From an uncultured Flavobacterium sp. (lineage in GTDB: Bacteria; Bacteroidota; Bacteroidia; Flavobacteriales; Flavobacteriaceae), in contig NZ_CAMLDD010000002.1 in the NCBI RefSeq assembly GCF_946478785.1, positions 248,001 to 312,000 on the forward strand: DNA of 64,000 nt, in the 5' to 3' direction. The notes under the pieces are model-generated. The model saw only the letters and a program-made list of their open reading frames with translations. It was not told where the DNA came from and ran no database searches. Of this stretch, positions 63,921 to 64,000 are shown piece after piece. The number at the start of each line of letters is the position of its first letter. Positions within the stretch are counted from its first letter, which is position 1. Made by a program: the position numbers and the translations under genes.

Positions 63921-64000
63921 ATGGTAATTAAATTTGATACGGATAAAATTGTAAACTATCTTCAAAAGCATAAATCAAACTTATCAACTTTATATAAATG
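63921..64000 (+). CDS. Start of a CDS running off the right edge
   Basis: 26 codons are visible (MVIKFDTDKIVNYLQKHKSN and onward) with no stop. A -7 element TATATTTG at 63844-63851 lies 69 bp upstream. No family can be assigned. Confidence 0.45.
   Translation, partial: MVIKFDTDKIVNYLQKHKSNLSTLYK

Overview
The window reads as chromosomal DNA from a member of the Bacteroidota, most likely the genus Flavobacterium. It is AT-rich and carries gldB-gldC, a type IX secretion plug-family protein and flavobacterial paralogues. Many genes are preceded by the Bacteroidetes -7 element TAnnTTTG, with few Shine-Dalgarno sequences. No database search was possible; family names come from reading motifs and remembered family features.

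Layout. 1-7.8 kb is an accessory block with two ribosomal peptide (RiPP) loci on either side of one membrane-anchored AraC-type regulator. On the left (minus strand, cut by the window edge) are a graspetide-like precursor and an ATP-grasp ligase. On the right are a lanthipeptide-like precursor, an S8 protease lipoprotein and a LanB dehydratase split into two genes. The same dyad lies next to both precursor promoters. 7.8-18 kb is core: gldC, gldB, nadE, a response regulator, dnaG, an ECF sigma/anti-sigma/outer-membrane protein unit, a polyprenyl synthase and rlmN. 18-28 kb holds a lipoprotein, an O-methyltransferase, a PhyH-like oxygenase, PAP2, tatA, an M1 peptidase and a six-gene overlapping operon with five tandem carboxypeptidase-regulatory-like paralogues. 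28-42 kb has pepE, two identical tRNA-Gly genes, two convergent L,D-transpeptidases, gpmI, a DUF445 protein, map, a GxxExxY gene between inverted repeats, a methyltransferase, a SNF2 helicase, the T9SS plug-like protein and apaG. 42-48 kb is the complete four-gene ligase-associated DNA repair cassette. 48-55 kb holds pruA, a Tat-exported alkaline phosphatase, rsmG, a desaturase and an aminotransferase. 55-57 kb has a four-helix-bundle protein and a winged-helix plus nucleotidyltransferase pair behind a 41-bp palindrome. 57-64 kb has a U32 peptidase-family protein and a nitrate block (response regulator, NarK-type transporter with an inserted soluble domain, NrtA-like binding protein).

Strongest leads: (1) one regulator probably controlling two unrelated RiPP loci through a shared dyad; (2) a lanthipeptide-like locus with a single-Cys precursor and no visible cyclase or transporter; (3) the autoregulated-looking winged-helix/nucleotidyltransferase pair; (4) two copies of a structured intergenic repeat whose stems differ in sequence but keep pairing; (5) TACGTA boxes shared by the response regulator and narK promoters.

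Several start codons were moved downstream of the longest-ORF start, mainly because a -7 element lies at or inside the longer start (945, 32253, 35278), or because a signal peptide or family start fits better (36610, 40477, 35094, 42840, 48141).
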